64,000 nucleotides of DNA from Polydactylus sextarius (lineage: Eukaryota; Chordata; Actinopteri; Polynemidae): positions 14,310,679 through 14,374,678 of the forward strand of contig CM028923.1 of the NCBI GenBank assembly GCA_016801845.1. Reading direction: 5' to 3'. Made by a program: the position numbers and the translations under genes. The number at the start of each line of letters is the position of its first letter. Positions within the stretch are counted from its first letter, which is position 1. Below the pieces are notes generated by a model. It was not told the origin of the DNA. It saw only the letters and a program-made list of their open reading frames with translations, and did not search any database. Positions 62,700 through 64,000 of this stretch are shown here, in pieces.

Positions 62700-63120
62700 A
62701 GCTGACAAGCACCGTTAGGGAAGGCAGCGCATGTTGCTCTAATGGACCTCATTAAGCTCTACTTACAGATGTTCTCTTAACATAATTGATCTGCAGCGAG
62801 TTGAGAGGACGGCAACCTATTCCCCAGCCCCCAATTATGGCCCGGTAATTAGATCCCCAACCTCCAGCTCTCCACACTCACCCTTCTAACATTCCGAAAT
62901 ATCAAAGTATCTTTCTCTCAAAGCGACCCCCCTCCCCTTCCCCCCCACCTCACCTCCGTGTCTCCTCCCCCTCCCACCCACAAGACACTATTGACAGTCA
63001 GATCTGCTAACCTTTGTAGTGTAGCCAGACTTAGCAGTGCACTGACTCCAACTGACAGAGCTCACTCACTCTTCTATTCCTCCTTTCTCTCTCCTTGCCT
63101 TTTTTTCCCTACTCTCTACC
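62700..63120. other. Upstream flank of lmo3, no gene seen
   Basis: The stretch 62700-62880 is complex sequence with AATTA motifs and may be a proximal regulatory element. 62920-62980 is C-rich. No exon was supported. Confidence 0.5.
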
Positions 63121-63127
63121 CTTTGGG

Positions 63128-63181
63128 AGACAGAGAGACAGAGGAAGAGAGAGAAAGAGAGAGAGAGAGACAGACAGACAC
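63128..63181. repeat. (GA)n / (GACA)n tract
   Basis: GA-rich repeats ending in (GACA)n. Confidence 0.9.
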
Positions 63182-64000
63182 GGAGTGAAGTGGCACAGAT
63201 GGAGAGAGAAACAGAGAGAAAGAGAAAAAAGGGGAAAAAAAAAAATAAGTTAGCACTTTCCATAACAGTTGTAATGATAATATCTGTCAGGGGAAAAATC
63301 TTTTTTTTTTTCCATCGTGTCTTTTATCTTAAATAATTCCTGTGATGGCAACTTTGAGCGGGTAGAGGGGGAGTTTTGGGTGCAGAGAATCAGTGAAGAG
63401 TGATAGTGCAGCTTTTATAATGCCAATCAGAGCCAGTCCTGTCACCCATCTAATTAGCTGAACCACTAAAACAGAAAGCACTTAATGTGGCCTATAAAAA
63501 ATCTATTTGTGCTGGGTTGTCTGCAGCATTGGATAAAATGTTCACACATATTTATATTGTCACATTTATACTGCACATAACTCCTCTGGATGTCTGATGC
63601 ATGACCCAGATTGAATTGTTTCCTCATGTGTGTGTTTACGCAGCAGTACACATCAGTGTGTAAATCTATTGCACTTAACACAAGGCCTGTAGCTGCAGCC
63701 TGCAGGACACATATTTTGTGTCTGTACACAAAACCTGGTTTGTCTTATTTTTCTGTGCCACAGAGCTGCATTGTTGTCCAAAAGCTATTAAAACCACATT
63801 AATTAGACACACTGTTGCACTGGTTGACATTCTCTAATTACCATGAACAAACTCATTGTAGTTTATATGACTCAATCTCACTTACGCTATCCCACTGGAG
63901 CCGCAAATGTGGATAAATCCGCTGCTGAAAATAGACCCCAACAAGTGCACTGTTTCCTCCAGTTTGAGTGACATTTGTTAAAATCGCTAAGCCTCTAAAA
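63182..64000. other. Upstream flank, nothing recognised
   Basis: AT-rich unique sequence with poly-A/T runs near 63230-63245 and 63300-63312. No supported exon. Confidence 0.6.

Noticed and set aside
1..64000. CRISPR array, bacterial operon, phage or plasmid features
   Set aside because: No regularly spaced direct repeats with unique spacers, no long prokaryotic frames; the DNA is vertebrate.

Overview
This window looks like vertebrate, most likely teleost fish, chromosomal DNA. The signs are long non-coding stretches, many (CA)n and (TA)n microsatellites, poly-A/T tracts, decayed fish-type repeats (a LINE 3' end, a tRNA-derived SINE, a Tc1/mariner transposase scrap, two very common teleost dispersed repeats) and a single split gene with consensus GT-AG introns. 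There is no bacterial operon structure, no CRISPR array and no intact mobile element.

The one gene that can be read with confidence is lmo3 (LIM domain only 3), on the minus strand. Its three core coding exons lie at 56519-56314, 28120-27995 and 20046-19941. Joined in phase they give exactly 145 residues with two complete LIM zinc-binding domains and the C-terminus that separates LMO3 from LMO1. A 3'UTR of about 1.9 kb runs to a polyadenylation signal at 18063-18058. Introns of 28.2 kb and 7.9 kb separate the core exons.

The 5' end (about 59.3-62.7 kb) is CpG-rich and holds at least two candidate alternative first exons. One, with its donor at 62295, is untranslated and has no AUG, so translation starts at the core ATG. 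The other, with its donor at 59499, carries its own ATG and splices in frame to add 11 residues (MQKREKSFGIQ), the same length as the N-terminal extension of the paralogue LMO1. A third, weaker candidate 5'UTR exon lies at 60368-60305.

Layout: 1-18 kb is the region 3' of lmo3, with no recognisable gene, repeat remnants and a tRNA-Thr(UGU)-like pseudogene. 18-20 kb is the lmo3 3'UTR and last exon. 20-28 kb is intron 3. 28-56 kb is intron 2, which contains several hundred-base blocks of complex, TAAT-rich sequence that look like candidate conserved enhancers, plus microsatellites, a Tc1 remnant and a possible LTR or promoter-like block. 56.3-56.5 kb is the first core exon. 59-63 kb is the alternative promoter region. 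63-64 kb is upstream flank.

LMO3 is a nuclear LIM-only cofactor without DNA-binding activity that bridges LDB-type and bHLH or other transcription factors, mainly in the nervous system. A lone developmental regulator with large introns and candidate regulatory blocks is the expected organisation. I found no new multi-gene system. The most interesting signal is the in-frame alternative first exon.
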